Source: an uncultured Clostridia bacterium
GTDB lineage: Bacteria; Bacillota; Clostridia; TANB77; CAG-508
Reading direction: 5' to 3'
DNA: 18,682 nucleotides
NCBI GenBank assembly: GCA_947599995.1
Contig: CANQFW010000021.1
Location: forward strand, 1-18,682
Below the pieces are notes generated by a model. That model ran no database searches and was not told the origin of the DNA. It saw nothing but the letters and a program-made list of their open reading frames with translations. Position 1 is the stretch's first letter. The number at the start of each line of letters is the position of its first letter. A program made the translations under genes and the position numbers. Below, one piece after another: positions 8,656 through 15,553 of this stretch.

Positions 8656-8709
8656 TGACGTTTGCATATTTTTCCTCTACGTCAAGTCTATCGTTTTTAA
8701 CGATGACTT
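8656..8709. other. two adjacent inverted repeats in the rpsR-topB gap
   Basis: One stem is AAGTC-T-ATCGTT with AACGAT-GACTT around a TTT loop (8684-8709, 11 pairs with one bulged base). The next is TGACGT/ACGTCA (8656-8661 and 8679-8684), sharing one base with the first. Neither is followed directly by a T-run. A minus-strand T-rich stretch lies further on, at about 8605-8618. A 27-codon minus-strand frame and a 60-codon plus-strand frame cross the region without ribosome sites. Function is unknown; the rest of the 332-bp gap holds the rpsR terminator and topB promoter. Confidence 0.35.
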
Positions 8710-8720
8710 TCATAGAGTAT

Positions 8721-8752
8721 AAAAAAAGAGACAAATAATTTAATTATTTGCC
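8721..8752 (-). terminator. terminator of the rpsF-ssb-rpsR operon
   Basis: The palindrome CAAATAATTTAATTATTTG (8732-8750) folds into an AT-rich stem about 22 bp after the rpsR stop. It is followed on the minus strand by TCTC and a run of seven T (8727-8721). Confidence 0.7.
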
Positions 8753-8773
8753 CCTATTTATATAAAATATTTA

Positions 8774-9058
8774 TTAATCTTGAGAGTATGGTAACACAGC
8801 AATATGTCTAGCTCTTTTTATAGCTAAAGTAATGTCTCTTTGATGTTTGCTACAAGCTCCTGTAGTTCTTCTAGGTAATATCTTACCTTTGTCATTTACA
8901 AATTTTTTCATAATATCTGCATTTTTGTAATCTAAAACAAAGTTCTTGTCACTGCATAATTGACATACTTTCTTTTTTTGTTTTTTGAATCTTGGATTAA
9001 AATCCTCATCATAATTTTTATTGTTTCTATTATTTTTTCTGTTTTTCTTGTCTGCCAT
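8774..9058 (-). CDS. rpsR: 30S ribosomal protein S18
   Basis: The 94-residue S18 binds 16S rRNA in the platform as a pair with S6. The family core KNADIMKKFVNDKGKILPRRTTGACSKHQRDITLAIKRARHI is present. Cysteines in the CQLCSDK segment and in TGACSKH suggest the zinc-binding (C+) form. The N-terminal ~30 residues are a Lys/Asn/Arg-rich extension common in Firmicutes. GGGGTG stands about 9 nt before the ATG. It is last in the operon rpsF-ssb-rpsR, with 28 bp after ssb, and ends at the terminator 8721-8752. Confidence 0.97.
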   Translation of the reverse strand: MADKKNRKNNRNNKNYDEDFNPRFKKQKKKVCQLCSDKNFVLDYKNADIMKKFVNDKGKILPRRTTGACSKHQRDITLAIKRARHIAVLPYSQD

Positions 9059-9086
9059 TTTATTTTCACCCCTATTCCTATTTTAA

Positions 9087-9521
9087 TTAGAATGGTAGAT
9101 CATCACTTGCTGACATTTCAAAATCTGAAGCTTGATCCACTCCTCCTGGGATTGATGTTCCAAACGTGCTTTCAAAAGATGTTCCTGCATTGTCGCCTTC
9201 TTTTTTACTATCTGCAAAATAAACTTCTTCTGCAATAACTTCTGTTATATAATGTTTTGTTCCTTTGTCATCATCCCATGTTCTTGTTTGTAATCTTCCA
9301 ATTACACCTACTTGTTGACCTTTTTTAAAGTATTTGCTACAAAATTCTCCTTGTTTGTTCCAAGCAACTATGTTAAAAAAATCTGCTTGTCTTTCCTCTC
9401 CTTGTCTAACAAATCTTCTGTTTACTGCAAGTGAAAATGTTGCAACTAAAGTGTTATTTGTTTGAGTATATCTTACCTCTGGGTCTCTTGTTAATCTTCC
9501 CATTAAAATTACTTTGTTCAT
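9087..9521 (-). CDS. ssb: single-stranded DNA-binding protein
   Basis: SSB coats single-stranded DNA during replication, repair and recombination, and recruits partners through its C-terminal tip. The 144-residue protein has the OB fold over residues 1-105 (MNKVILMGRLTRDPEVRYT, then FFNIVAWNKQGEFCSKYFKKGQQVGVIGRL). A flexible, acidic linker follows and the tip is DDLPF, the canonical partner-binding end. Its place between rpsF and rpsR is the standard Firmicutes arrangement, which marks it as the housekeeping SSB, not a plasmid copy. AGGA lies 9 nt before the ATG. Confidence 0.97.
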   Translation of the reverse strand: MNKVILMGRLTRDPEVRYTQTNNTLVATFSLAVNRRFVRQGEERQADFFNIVAWNKQGEFCSKYFKKGQQVGVIGRLQTRTWDDDKGTKHYITEVIAEEVYFADSKKEGDNAGTSFESTFGTSIPGGVDQASDFEMSASDDLPF

Positions 9522-9544
9522 ATTGTTTTTTCCTACCTTTCTTT

Positions 9545-9570
9545 AAATAAAGGCCCCCTCTTCTTTATTT
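9545..9570 (-). other. hairpin between rpsF and ssb with a G-rich loop
   Basis: AAATAAAG/CTTTATTT (8 bp) encloses the minus-strand loop AAGAGGGGGC. A perfect 14-bp palindrome ATTTACATGTAAAT lies at 9579-9592. There is no T-run, so this is not a terminator. It could be an mRNA processing site or could tune ssb expression. Confidence 0.3.
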
Positions 9571-9609
9571 AATTTCTTATTTACATGTAAATTAATTTTT
9601 CTTTTTTAC

Positions 9610-9897
9610 TTAAGCGTCTTTTCTTACTACAATGAATTTTAATACATCGTCTGCAATTCTGTAATTTCTTTCAAGCTCTTTTATAGAATCTGGTTTAGCT
9701 TCAAAATTTATTAGCATATAAAAGGCTTCTTTGTTCTTTTTTATTTCGTATGCTAATCTTTTTTTACCCATATTTTCTACAGATTCAACTTTTCCATTTT
9801 CATTTATTAATCCTGTGAATTTACTTTCTAAAGCTTTAAGAGCTTCTTCGGTACAATTTGGATTAACAATGACAATACTTTCGTATTTGTTCATCAT
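9610..9897 (-). CDS. rpsF: 30S ribosomal protein S6
   Basis: The 95-residue S6 forms a heterodimer with S18 on the 30S platform. The start MNKYESIVIVNPNCTEEALKALE, the central GKKRLAYEIKKNKEAFYMLINFEA and the terminal NYRIADDVLKFIVVRKD are characteristic, and the protein is complete. Two adjacent ATGs are possible (9897 and 9894). The second gives the usual MNKYE start and 8-nt spacing from AGGAGG; the first gives 5 nt. It is first gene of the rpsF-ssb-rpsR operon, transcribed from the promoter at 9964-9992 through a hairpin leader that may bind S6:S18. Confidence 0.97.
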   Translation of the reverse strand: MMNKYESIVIVNPNCTEEALKALESKFTGLINENGKVESVENMGKKRLAYEIKKNKEAFYMLINFEAKPDSIKELERNYRIADDVLKFIVVRKDA

Positions 9898-9916
9898 TTA
9901 CACCTCCTTCTGGCTA

Positions 9917-9964
9917 TATAACCCACATTAAAAGTGAGTAAGGGTTTTAATTTAACGAGTTATA
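9917..9964 (-). promoter_or_regulatory. structured rpsF leader, possible S6:S18 autoregulatory element
   Basis: The minus-strand RNA pairs UAUAACUC (9964-9957) with GGGUUAUA (9924-9917) and, inside, AUUAAAA (9951-9945) with UUUUAAU (9933-9927) around an 11-nt C-rich loop. It begins essentially at the predicted transcription start and ends about 10 nt before the AGGAGG. S6:S18 leader motifs are known in many bacteria, but the conserved CCG of that motif is not visible here, so the assignment is tentative. Confidence 0.45.
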
Positions 9965-9992
9965 TTTTAACACATTTTTTTAGCTTTGTCTA
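9964..9992 (-). promoter_or_regulatory. rpsF operon promoter
   Basis: TAGACA (9992-9987), 17 bp, TAAAAT (9969-9964), preceded by TGT as extended -10, on the minus strand. The predicted start point falls within the first bases of the leader hairpin. Confidence 0.7.
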
Positions 9993-10159
9993 GGGAATTT
10001 TTGAAGTTTGAATAAAAATTTGCTCATTAATTAATATTTTATACTATAATGATATAATTAAAATATTCTAAAAGTAAAAATTTATGTAAAAAATAATGTA
10101 ACATTATTAATGTTAGAATATATTAGGATAACTCACATACGTTTCCTTAATAAGAGCAT
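9993..10159. other. AT-rich intergenic stretch
   Basis: No gene is visible. The one notable item is the perfect palindrome TAACATTATTAATGTTA at 10099-10115. It lies between the rpsF promoter and the GH94 terminator. Confidence 0.4.
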
Positions 10160-10197
10160 AAAAAGAGGATATATATTAGCACATAATACATATCCTC
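10160..10197 (-). terminator. terminator of the GH94 gene
   Basis: A 14-bp stem (10165-10178 with 10184-10197, one G-U pair) around the loop GCACA is followed on the minus strand by five T (10164-10160). It lies 10 bp after the GH94 stop, showing that this was the true 3' end of an expressed gene. Confidence 0.8.
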
Positions 10198-10206
10198 AAC
10201 ATTATA

Positions 10207-10695
10207 TTAAATGAAAACCTCCACATTAAAAATTTTGCCGCTTCCATCTAATAATATCCCATTATCACATTCAACTCCATTAACTAAAACCTTGCTCACA
10301 ACATTATTCCCACTAATATTGCAGATTTTGATATTATAAATACTTCTCAGATATCTATACCTAATAGTATATTCCTTCCAACTCTTAGGTACACAAGGCT
10401 TAAATTTAAGTTTATTTTCCTCAATTGTAAATCCTAAAATATGCTCTATTCCTGCTTTATAAAACCAGCTCGAAGAACCTGTATACCAAGTCCATCCTCC
10501 CATTCCAGCTAAATTTTGAGCTCCATATATATCTGCAGCAATTACATACGGTTCTACTTTATATTTTTTTGCTGCCTCCTTTGTTCTGGCATGCTCTATT
10601 GGGTTTATCATTTTATATAGTTCTAACGCCTTTTCTCCAAATCCTAACATACTCTCTGCAATTATTACCCAACAGCTGGCATGTGTGTATTGTTG
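10207..10695 (-). pseudogene. 3' remnant of a GH94 glycoside phosphorylase / cyclic beta-glucan synthase gene
   Basis: The open frame from 10695 down to the stop encodes the C-terminal end of a GH94 protein. It has QYTHASCW, then VIIAESMLGFG, MINPIEHARTKEAAKKYKVE, PYVIAADIYGAQNLAGMGGW and WTWYTGSSSWFYKAGIE. The family uses phosphate to break or make beta-glucosidic bonds, and proteins run from about 800 to over 2500 residues; only about 163 codons remain. An ATG at 10650 could give 147 residues, but homology continues upstream of it and is then broken at a TAA (10696-10698), where foreign sequence starts. The catalytic part is absent, so it should be non-functional. The cause is probably integration of the element carrying the serine recombinase. 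Confidence 0.85.
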
Positions 10696-10753
10696 TTAAA
10701 TCCATTTTCCTTTTAACCTTGCTGATATATAATTTTCTTGTACCTTGTGTGTC

Positions 10754-10792
10754 GCAACTTCCAGATTTTAAAATTTCTAGTCTGTAAGTTGC
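10754..10792. repeat. 39-bp inverted repeat at the element end
   Basis: Arms GCAACTTCCAGA (10754-10765) and TCTGTAAGTTGC (10781-10792) match at 11 of 12 positions around a 15-bp AT core. No T-run follows on either strand, so a terminator is unlikely. Position between the recombinase and the GH94 break suggests a recombinase-binding or attachment-related site. Confidence 0.5.
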
Positions 10793-10881
10793 TCCAATCG
10801 CACTCACTTCGTTCGTTTGGTCGCTTACGCGGTACTGCGAAATATTATATATTAGCAAGTCTATAGCAAATTTAATATCAA

Positions 10882-12519
10882 TTACGCACTTTTAATCTCA
10901 TATTTCTTTTTAGCACATATAAATTTATTTAAATTATTATTAACTTCTTGTAGTGGTTTAAAATTGAAATAAATATCAACTTGCTTGTCACTATGAATTT
11001 CTATTTTTTCTATAAACTCTCTTATGATTTCTTTTGTTGGTTTTTCCATATTAAGAAATTCTTCTATTAAATTATCTAATCTACTTTCACTTTTTGTTTT
11101 ATCATCTTCTCCAGATAGTTCTTGTTCAAGTTCTTTAATGCTTTGTTCATACCCTTTTACAGTCTCTTTTATTCTATTTGCATTTTTCATATATTCATCA
11201 AGAGTAATAATTCCTGCCAATCTGTCATCATACATTAATTCCAACTTTCTAGTTTCTTTTTCTATTGTCTCTTTAAAAAAATCTATCTGCTTTTTTATAT
11301 TAAATTTTTCAGACTGTTTTGATTTCGATTGTTTTGCAATTTCTTCTAGTTTTTTTGTATTAGTATATTCTTTGCAAACTTCTCTTAAAACTTCTAACAT
11401 TTGCTCTTCAAAAACTTGATAATTGAAATTGTGTGGCGAACATACATCAAATTTTCCAAATCTTCCATATCTTTGACATCTGCCATAAATATTTCCGTTT
11501 TTATCTGGACTTCTAATTCCAATATAACCTCCACAGTCATAACATCTAAGTAATCCTTTAAATAAATAATCATTTTGAACCACTCTTGAACCTTTTGTTG
11601 CCTCAATTACTTTCTTTGCTCTTTCAAAATCTTCTTTACTTATAATTGCTTCATGCATATTTTCTACCTTTACCCAATCCTCTTCAGGTAAATTTATAAA
11701 TTTCTTTGATTTGAAGCTTACCTTTTTTCTCTTTCCTTGTATAACTGTTCCTGTATATATTTCGTTTGAAAGAATAAATCGTACTGTAGATTGTTGCCAT
11801 AGTCCATAAGTTAAAGACTTTGTTCCTCTTTTTCTCTTGTTATAATCTGATGGAATTGGAATCTTCTTTTTACTTAAGTAATCTGCTATTTGCATTGTAC
11901 CAAAACCTGCTAAATATTTTTCATATATCAATCTTACAACATTTGCTGCTTCTTCATCTATTATTAAATGGTATTTATTTTCTGGATCTTTTTTATAGCC
12001 ATAAGGCGCTGTTCCTAAATATTCTCCAAGATTTCTCTTTGATTGCAAAACACTATTTATTTTCTTTGATGTATCTTTAGCATACATTTCATTTAATATA
12101 GACTTAAATGGTGCAATATCATTATTTGATGTATCATAAGCAGTATCTATATTGTCCAAGATAGCTATAAATCTAACATTATGTTCTGGAAAGTAATCTT
12201 CGATATAAAGACCTGATTGTACATAATTTCTGCCAAGTCTTGATAAATCTTTTGTAATAACCATATTGATTTTCCCTGTTTCAATATCTGCTATCATTCT
12301 ATTAAATGCAGGTCTATCAAAACTTGTACCACTTACACCATCATCAACATATTCTGCAATGAAATTTAGTTTGTTTTCTTTGATATATTGCATAAGTAAT
12401 GTTCTTTGGTTTTGTACACTTTCACTTTCTGAATATTTTTCTTTTTCTTCATCTTCCTTTGAAAGTCTAATATATATGCCTACTTTATATTCAATATTAT
12501 TCATTATATTTAAGCTCAT
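10882..12519 (-). CDS. large serine site-specific recombinase
   Basis: The 545-residue protein is a large serine recombinase that would integrate and excise the element by double-strand cleavage. The resolvase domain (about 10-160) holds the nucleophile S20 in GIYIRLS, DGVSGTSFDRPAF, and KDLSRLGRNYV with the catalytic arginines. The recombinase domain follows (about 165-290, PYGYKKD, NEIYTGTVIQGK). The zinc ribbon uses C326, C329, C348 and C360. A long coiled coil (about 370-480) and a C-terminal tail close the protein. All parts are present, so it looks active. AGGAGG stands 4 nt before the ATG; a second Met at residue 6 is less likely. Its 3' end faces the disrupted GH94 gene. Confidence 0.95.
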   Translation of the reverse strand: MSLNIMNNIEYKVGIYIRLSKEDEEKEKYSESESVQNQRTLLMQYIKENKLNFIAEYVDDGVSGTSFDRPAFNRMIADIETGKINMVITKDLSRLGRNYVQSGLYIEDYFPEHNVRFIAILDNIDTAYDTSNNDIAPFKSILNEMYAKDTSKKINSVLQSKRNLGEYLGTAPYGYKKDPENKYHLIIDEEAANVVRLIYEKYLAGFGTMQIADYLSKKKIPIPSDYNKRKRGTKSLTYGLWQQSTVRFILSNEIYTGTVIQGKRKKVSFKSKKFINLPEEDWVKVENMHEAIISKEDFERAKKVIEATKGSRVVQNDYLFKGLLRCYDCGGYIGIRSPDKNGNIYGRCQRYGRFGKFDVCSPHNFNYQVFEEQMLEVLREVCKEYTNTKKLEEIAKQSKSKQSEKFNIKKQIDFFKETIEKETRKLELMYDDRLAGIITLDEYMKNANRIKETVKGYEQSIKELEQELSGEDDKTKSESRLDNLIEEFLNMEKPTKEIIREFIEKIEIHSDKQVDIYFNFKPLQEVNNNLNKFICAKKKYEIKSA

Positions 12520-12545
12520 TTTTCCTCCTTCCTGCTAAAAATAAT

Positions 12546-12590
12546 GAGATAATATTGATACTCTTGCTAAGTATTATATCATATTATCTC
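12546..12590 (-). other. long hairpin before the recombinase gene
   Basis: GAGATAATAT (12546-12555) and ATATTATCTC (12581-12590) are perfect arms. Inner arms TGATACT/AGTATTA add 7 pairs with one G-U and a 4-nt bulge. On the minus strand it is followed by ATTATTTTT, so it may be a terminator of the upstream small gene or an attenuator of the recombinase; it could also be an operator. Confidence 0.5.
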
Positions 12591-12610
12591 TTGTTTTGCT
12601 ATTAATTTTA

Positions 12611-12769
12611 CTAATTTGTACTATTATTTCTTAATATATAATTGCTAAATGCTCTTTCTATAATATTTTCTAAATTTTCTCCATTTTCATTAAATATTAT
12701 ATTTATTTTAAAATCATTTTTCTTTTTATATATTTTTTTGGCTTTACTATTTAACTTTTGTTCTTGCAT
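12611..12769 (-). CDS. small protein upstream of the recombinase (52 aa)
   Basis: The protein MQEQKLNSKAKKIYKKKN.. is 52 residues: a basic N-terminal segment, then DFKINIIFNENGENLENIIE, which has the shape of a short beta strand plus a helix. Small proteins of this type and position (for example TnpW-like ORFs) are common beside recombinases in clostridial elements, but I do not recognise a specific family. The ATG at 12769 is chosen because GAGGAG lies 8 nt upstream; an in-frame TTG at 12802 overlaps no ribosome site. It is 92 bp upstream of the recombinase on the same strand, with the large hairpin between. Confidence 0.6.
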   Translation of the reverse strand: MQEQKLNSKAKKIYKKKNDFKINIIFNENGENLENIIERAFSNYILRNNSTN

Positions 12770-13104
12770 TACGTTCACTCCTCTAATTGTAAGTATTTCC
12801 AATTATTGTATTTTTATGCTTTATGGCGAATACCATATTTGCATCTGTAATGCATTTTACTATGTATTCTATTGTTTAGTTTAAAATGGGTATATAAAAA
12901 GAAAAAAGGGTATAAAAAAAGAAGCTATTAAAGCTCCAATTTTTGTTCCAAATACTGTGGCAAAATCTTATGCCCAATATTCGCCAGATTAGCATTTCTT
13001 TATGACGAAAGTAAAAAATTAAAGAAATTAGTAAGCTTTAAACTATAATTAGATATAGAATAACTACAATAAAACCAAATGGAAGTGTAGAGTTTATAAA
13101 ATCT
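12770..13104. other. intergenic stretch with decayed coding-like sequence
   Basis: On the plus strand, about 12893-12992 reads as KKEAIKAPIFVPNTVAKS and on to a TAG, and 12975-13040 reads in another frame as IFARLAFLYDESKKLKKLV to a TAA. Both look protein-like but have no starts. I see no recognised family; they may be fragments of a gene once continuous with the coiled-coil ORF that follows. The dyad TGCATctgtaATGCA lies at about 12839-12853. Confidence 0.3.
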
Positions 13105-13692
13105 ATGCTTTTATTTGGTTTGCAAAGCATAAAAAAAGTTATGATTAACAGAGATGAAAAAATTATAAACGAAATTATAAAACCCAAAGATAATCTAATC
13201 AATAGGCTACATCAAGAAAATATAAATTTACACAAAGAATTATCAAAACAAGCAATAGTTATTGAAGAAGCCGAAAAATATCAAAAAGAAAGAGATGAAA
13301 TACTTGCTGATAACGAAGAATTACACAATTCAGTAAAAATTCTTGAACACGAATATAAAAAGAAAAGTAATACTCTTGATTTAAAATTTGATAATAGAAA
13401 ACGAGAATTAGAACAAGAATTTGAAAATAAAGAATTGGACATTAGCTATGAATATAAAAATAAAAATAAAAATAAAATTAAAATTAAATCATTAGAAAAA
13501 GAAAACAAGCATTTACACAAAATTATTGATAAATTCTATGAAACAGTAGAAAAATTTATAGATTGGATTTGCCATAAATTTGGAATTGGAGAATCAAAAG
13601 GATTAGTTAAAATTTTTCAAGAAGATACACATACTTATATTGACCCAGTAAAACAATTAGATTTTGAAGAAAAACAAAAAGATTTAGAGTGA
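13105..13692 (+). pseudogene. coiled-coil protein resembling the C-terminus of a Mob/Pre relaxase
   Basis: The 195-residue frame is almost all charged coiled coil (residues 15-140, with a KNKNKNK low-complexity run near 115-121). It ends with FYETVEKFIDWICHKFGIGE and a segment with HTYIDPVKQLDFEE. This tail resembles, from memory, the C-terminal end of Firmicutes MobV/plasmid recombination proteins, which nick DNA at oriT with an N-terminal relaxase domain. That domain is absent here. There is no convincing ribosome site at 13105, and the frame continues upstream to a stop at 13039 without another ATG. It is the only plus-strand frame in the element. I read it as a 5'-truncated remnant; a small independent coiled-coil protein is the alternative. 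Confidence 0.45.
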
Positions 13693-13705
13693 GATTTAGA
13701 AAGAT

Positions 13706-13728
13706 AAAAGGGCAGGATTTTACCTGCC
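13706..13728 (-). terminator. terminator of the Fic operon
   Basis: GGCAGG (13711-13716) pairs with CCTGCC (13723-13728) around a 6-nt loop. On the minus strand C and TTTT (13709-13706) follow. It can also act on the plus-strand coiled-coil ORF, though the T-run there is weak. Confidence 0.7.
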
Positions 13729-13747
13729 TTCATACTATTTCTATTTA

Positions 13748-14185
13748 TTAAAAAGTCCGTTTAAACCAGTTTTTAATTTTTGTAAAAATTGATTCTTTAT
13801 ATTCTATCATAGATACATTATCTTGTTGTATATATTTTTCTTGTGTATTTCTTTTAAACAAGTTATCCGGATTGTATTTTTCTCTAAGTTCATCTTGATA
13901 TTTACTCTCATTTTCATTAAATATTTTTCGTAACTCTTCCTTATCTAAATTGCTTTCACACCAATAATTTATATGAAATAACGCAATCATTGAAAGGCTT
14001 TCCTTTTTTATATTCTGTTTAGTTAATGGGATTGTTCCATCATAGCTAGGATTATATGTATTCATTTTTTCAGTCTTTATCATATTATATAAGCTCTTTG
14101 GTAAACTATTTATATATTTATCACCTAACAAATTTAATATACTATATACCTCAGAATATATTTCTTTTGTATTTACACACACCAT
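13748..14185 (-). CDS. unrecognised protein coupled to the Fic gene (145 aa)
   Basis: The 145-residue product is not one I can place in a named family. It looks soluble and helical, with an acidic-basic mix, the segment SILNLLGDKYINSLPKSLYN near the start, HINYWCESNLDKEELRKIF in the middle and the basic end FTKIKNWFKRTF. The start overlaps the end of the Fic gene by 13 nt, and GGAGG stands 7 nt before the ATG inside that gene, so it is almost certainly translationally coupled. Tight coupling suggests a partner or modulator of the Fic enzyme, but no S/T-x-x-x-E-G/N inhibitory motif is present, so an antitoxin role is only a guess. It ends at the terminator at 13706-13728. Confidence 0.75.
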   Translation of the reverse strand: MVCVNTKEIYSEVYSILNLLGDKYINSLPKSLYNMIKTEKMNTYNPSYDGTIPLTKQNIKKESLSMIALFHINYWCESNLDKEELRKIFNENESKYQDELREKYNPDNLFKRNTQEKYIQQDNVSMIEYKESIFTKIKNWFKRTF

Positions 14186-15525
14186 TCTGTTTCCTCCGAA
14201 TCATTTTCTTTATTAACATCATTTTGTTTTGTTTGTTCTAGTGTATCTTCAATTATTTTTCTAGCTCCACTTAAGTCTGAGCTTTTTACTTTGCCTTTTT
14301 CATAAGTATCTATCAAAATTTTCTCCTCATCACATGTTCTTGGTTTATCTAAAATTCCTCTAATTTGACCAATACTTTCATAAACTCTACTTTGTTTATC
14401 TATCTCAAATGGAGCATGATATATTTCAACTTCACATCTATCCTTTAATATTTTTTCTGCTATTAAAGCATCTATAACACTTCTTCCATTTTGATCGTAT
14501 TTAAAACTTTCAGGTTTTTCAGCAAAATCAATAACTAAATCTATTATACATTCCTTTATTTTATCAGTTATATCTACTAATTTTAAATAATCTTGTGGTG
14601 TCCAGCCTTCAAATGTTCTTTCAGCTAAATCTTTTGGATATTCTCCAAATATTTCCAGGTCTTCGTCATCTCTACTATTTCCTATATTTATGCAATTTCT
14701 AACCAATCCATCATCTACTTCCCATTCTTTATTAAAGTAATAATTCTTTAATGGTTGTAGATTTCCCTTTTGGGTAAGTATTATAAGCAATGATAATGCG
14801 GATGTAGATATTGATTCATTATTATCTTTTAAAGCTTTTTTTAAATGTTCCAATGTTTTTCGTGATAATTGAGATTTATTTTCATCACTTATATAAATCC
14901 CCTTTGACTCTCCTGAACACATTGTTTTAATCCTAATATGTTTAGAAAGTTCTTCATGTTGACTACTAATTAAACCTTCATTTAATAAATATTTCATTAA
15001 AAATTCACTAGCAATTGTTGAAACAACACGTGCTTCTTGAGCGTTTCTTGAATTATCCCATGTTTGCCTATTTCCAACTTTTTTTCCTTTTTCATGAGTA
15101 TAATATTGTGCATCTTGTTCACCATCTCTTATGTTTCCTGATAGTAAATCATAAACCATTCTTGATGTTCTTCCGTTTCCATCTTGAAATAAATGTAAAT
15201 AGTTTATTAGTGTATACATAACTATTGCCTTATGTTGGTTATTACTTACATTCTTTAACATACTTGCCATTTTTTCAAAACTTCTATCTTGAACCTCTTT
15301 TCTAGGTGCTATTAATTCACCACCAACATTCATTCTGTATTCTAAATATGTACCATCTTCAAGATACCTACCTTCATCTTGAAATAAACCGCCATCTTCT
15401 GTGTCTATTTCTCTTACTTTCGCATTTATAAATATTAAGAAATCTCTTAATTCATCTCCGTTCAATGAACTTACATATTCATCAAATGATTTACCTTCTA
15501 GTTTCTTAAAAATTTCTTCTAACAT
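14173..15525 (-). CDS. Fic family protein (putative AMP/NMP transferase)
   Basis: The 450-residue protein has a Fic core with the motif H111-L-F113-Q-D115-GNGR119-T-S-R122, matching HxFx(D/E)GNGRxxR, so the catalytic His, the metal-binding acidic residue and the phosphate-binding loop are intact. Fic enzymes transfer AMP or related groups onto Ser/Thr/Tyr of target proteins; many are toxins. The first ~60 residues and about 200-450 belong to no domain I recognise. A search by eye finds no S/T-x-x-x-E/D-G/N inhibitory motif in this ORF. GGAGG stands 6 nt before the ATG. It lies 28 bp after the 202-codon gene and overlaps the 145-residue gene, as the middle of a three-gene operon. Confidence 0.88.
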   Translation of the reverse strand: MLEEIFKKLEGKSFDEYVSSLNGDELRDFLIFINAKVREIDTEDGGLFQDEGRYLEDGTYLEYRMNVGGELIAPRKEVQDRSFEKMASMLKNVSNNQHKAIVMYTLINYLHLFQDGNGRTSRMVYDLLSGNIRDGEQDAQYYTHEKGKKVGNRQTWDNSRNAQEARVVSTIASEFLMKYLLNEGLISSQHEELSKHIRIKTMCSGESKGIYISDENKSQLSRKTLEHLKKALKDNNESISTSALSLLIILTQKGNLQPLKNYYFNKEWEVDDGLVRNCINIGNSRDDEDLEIFGEYPKDLAERTFEGWTPQDYLKLVDITDKIKECIIDLVIDFAEKPESFKYDQNGRSVIDALIAEKILKDRCEVEIYHAPFEIDKQSRVYESIGQIRGILDKPRTCDEEKILIDTYEKGKVKSSDLSGARKIIEDTLEQTKQNDVNKENDSEETEWCV

Positions 15526-15553
15526 TTTTTTCCTCCGATTTTGAAATTTTTAT

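Noticed and set aside
8629..8712. A 27-codon minus-strand frame (MKVIVKNDRLDVEEKYANVT..) after the rpsR terminator
   Set aside because: It begins just after the terminator with no ribosome site or promoter and is too short to support.
8556..8738. A 60-codon plus-strand frame (MHHLIIINSHFG..) in the rpsR-topB gap
   Set aside because: No ribosome site before the ATG, it runs into the rpsR terminator on the opposite strand, and its composition reflects the inverted repeats it crosses.
10696..10750. KENG-like codons (AAGGAAAATGGA on the minus strand) just beyond the GH94 break, suggesting the gene continues with a frameshift
   Set aside because: The spacing to the conserved YTH motif is wrong for GH94, and the upstream codons show stops and no family resemblance; chance similarity is more likely.
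10613..10858. An 81-codon minus-strand frame spanning the GH94/element junction
   Set aside because: It crosses the proposed junction in a frame different from GH94, and its residues match neither GH94 nor any family; it is a chance frame over the GC-rich patch.
11394..11606. A 70-codon minus-strand frame inside the recombinase gene
   Set aside because: It is a shadow frame of the zinc-ribbon region of the recombinase.
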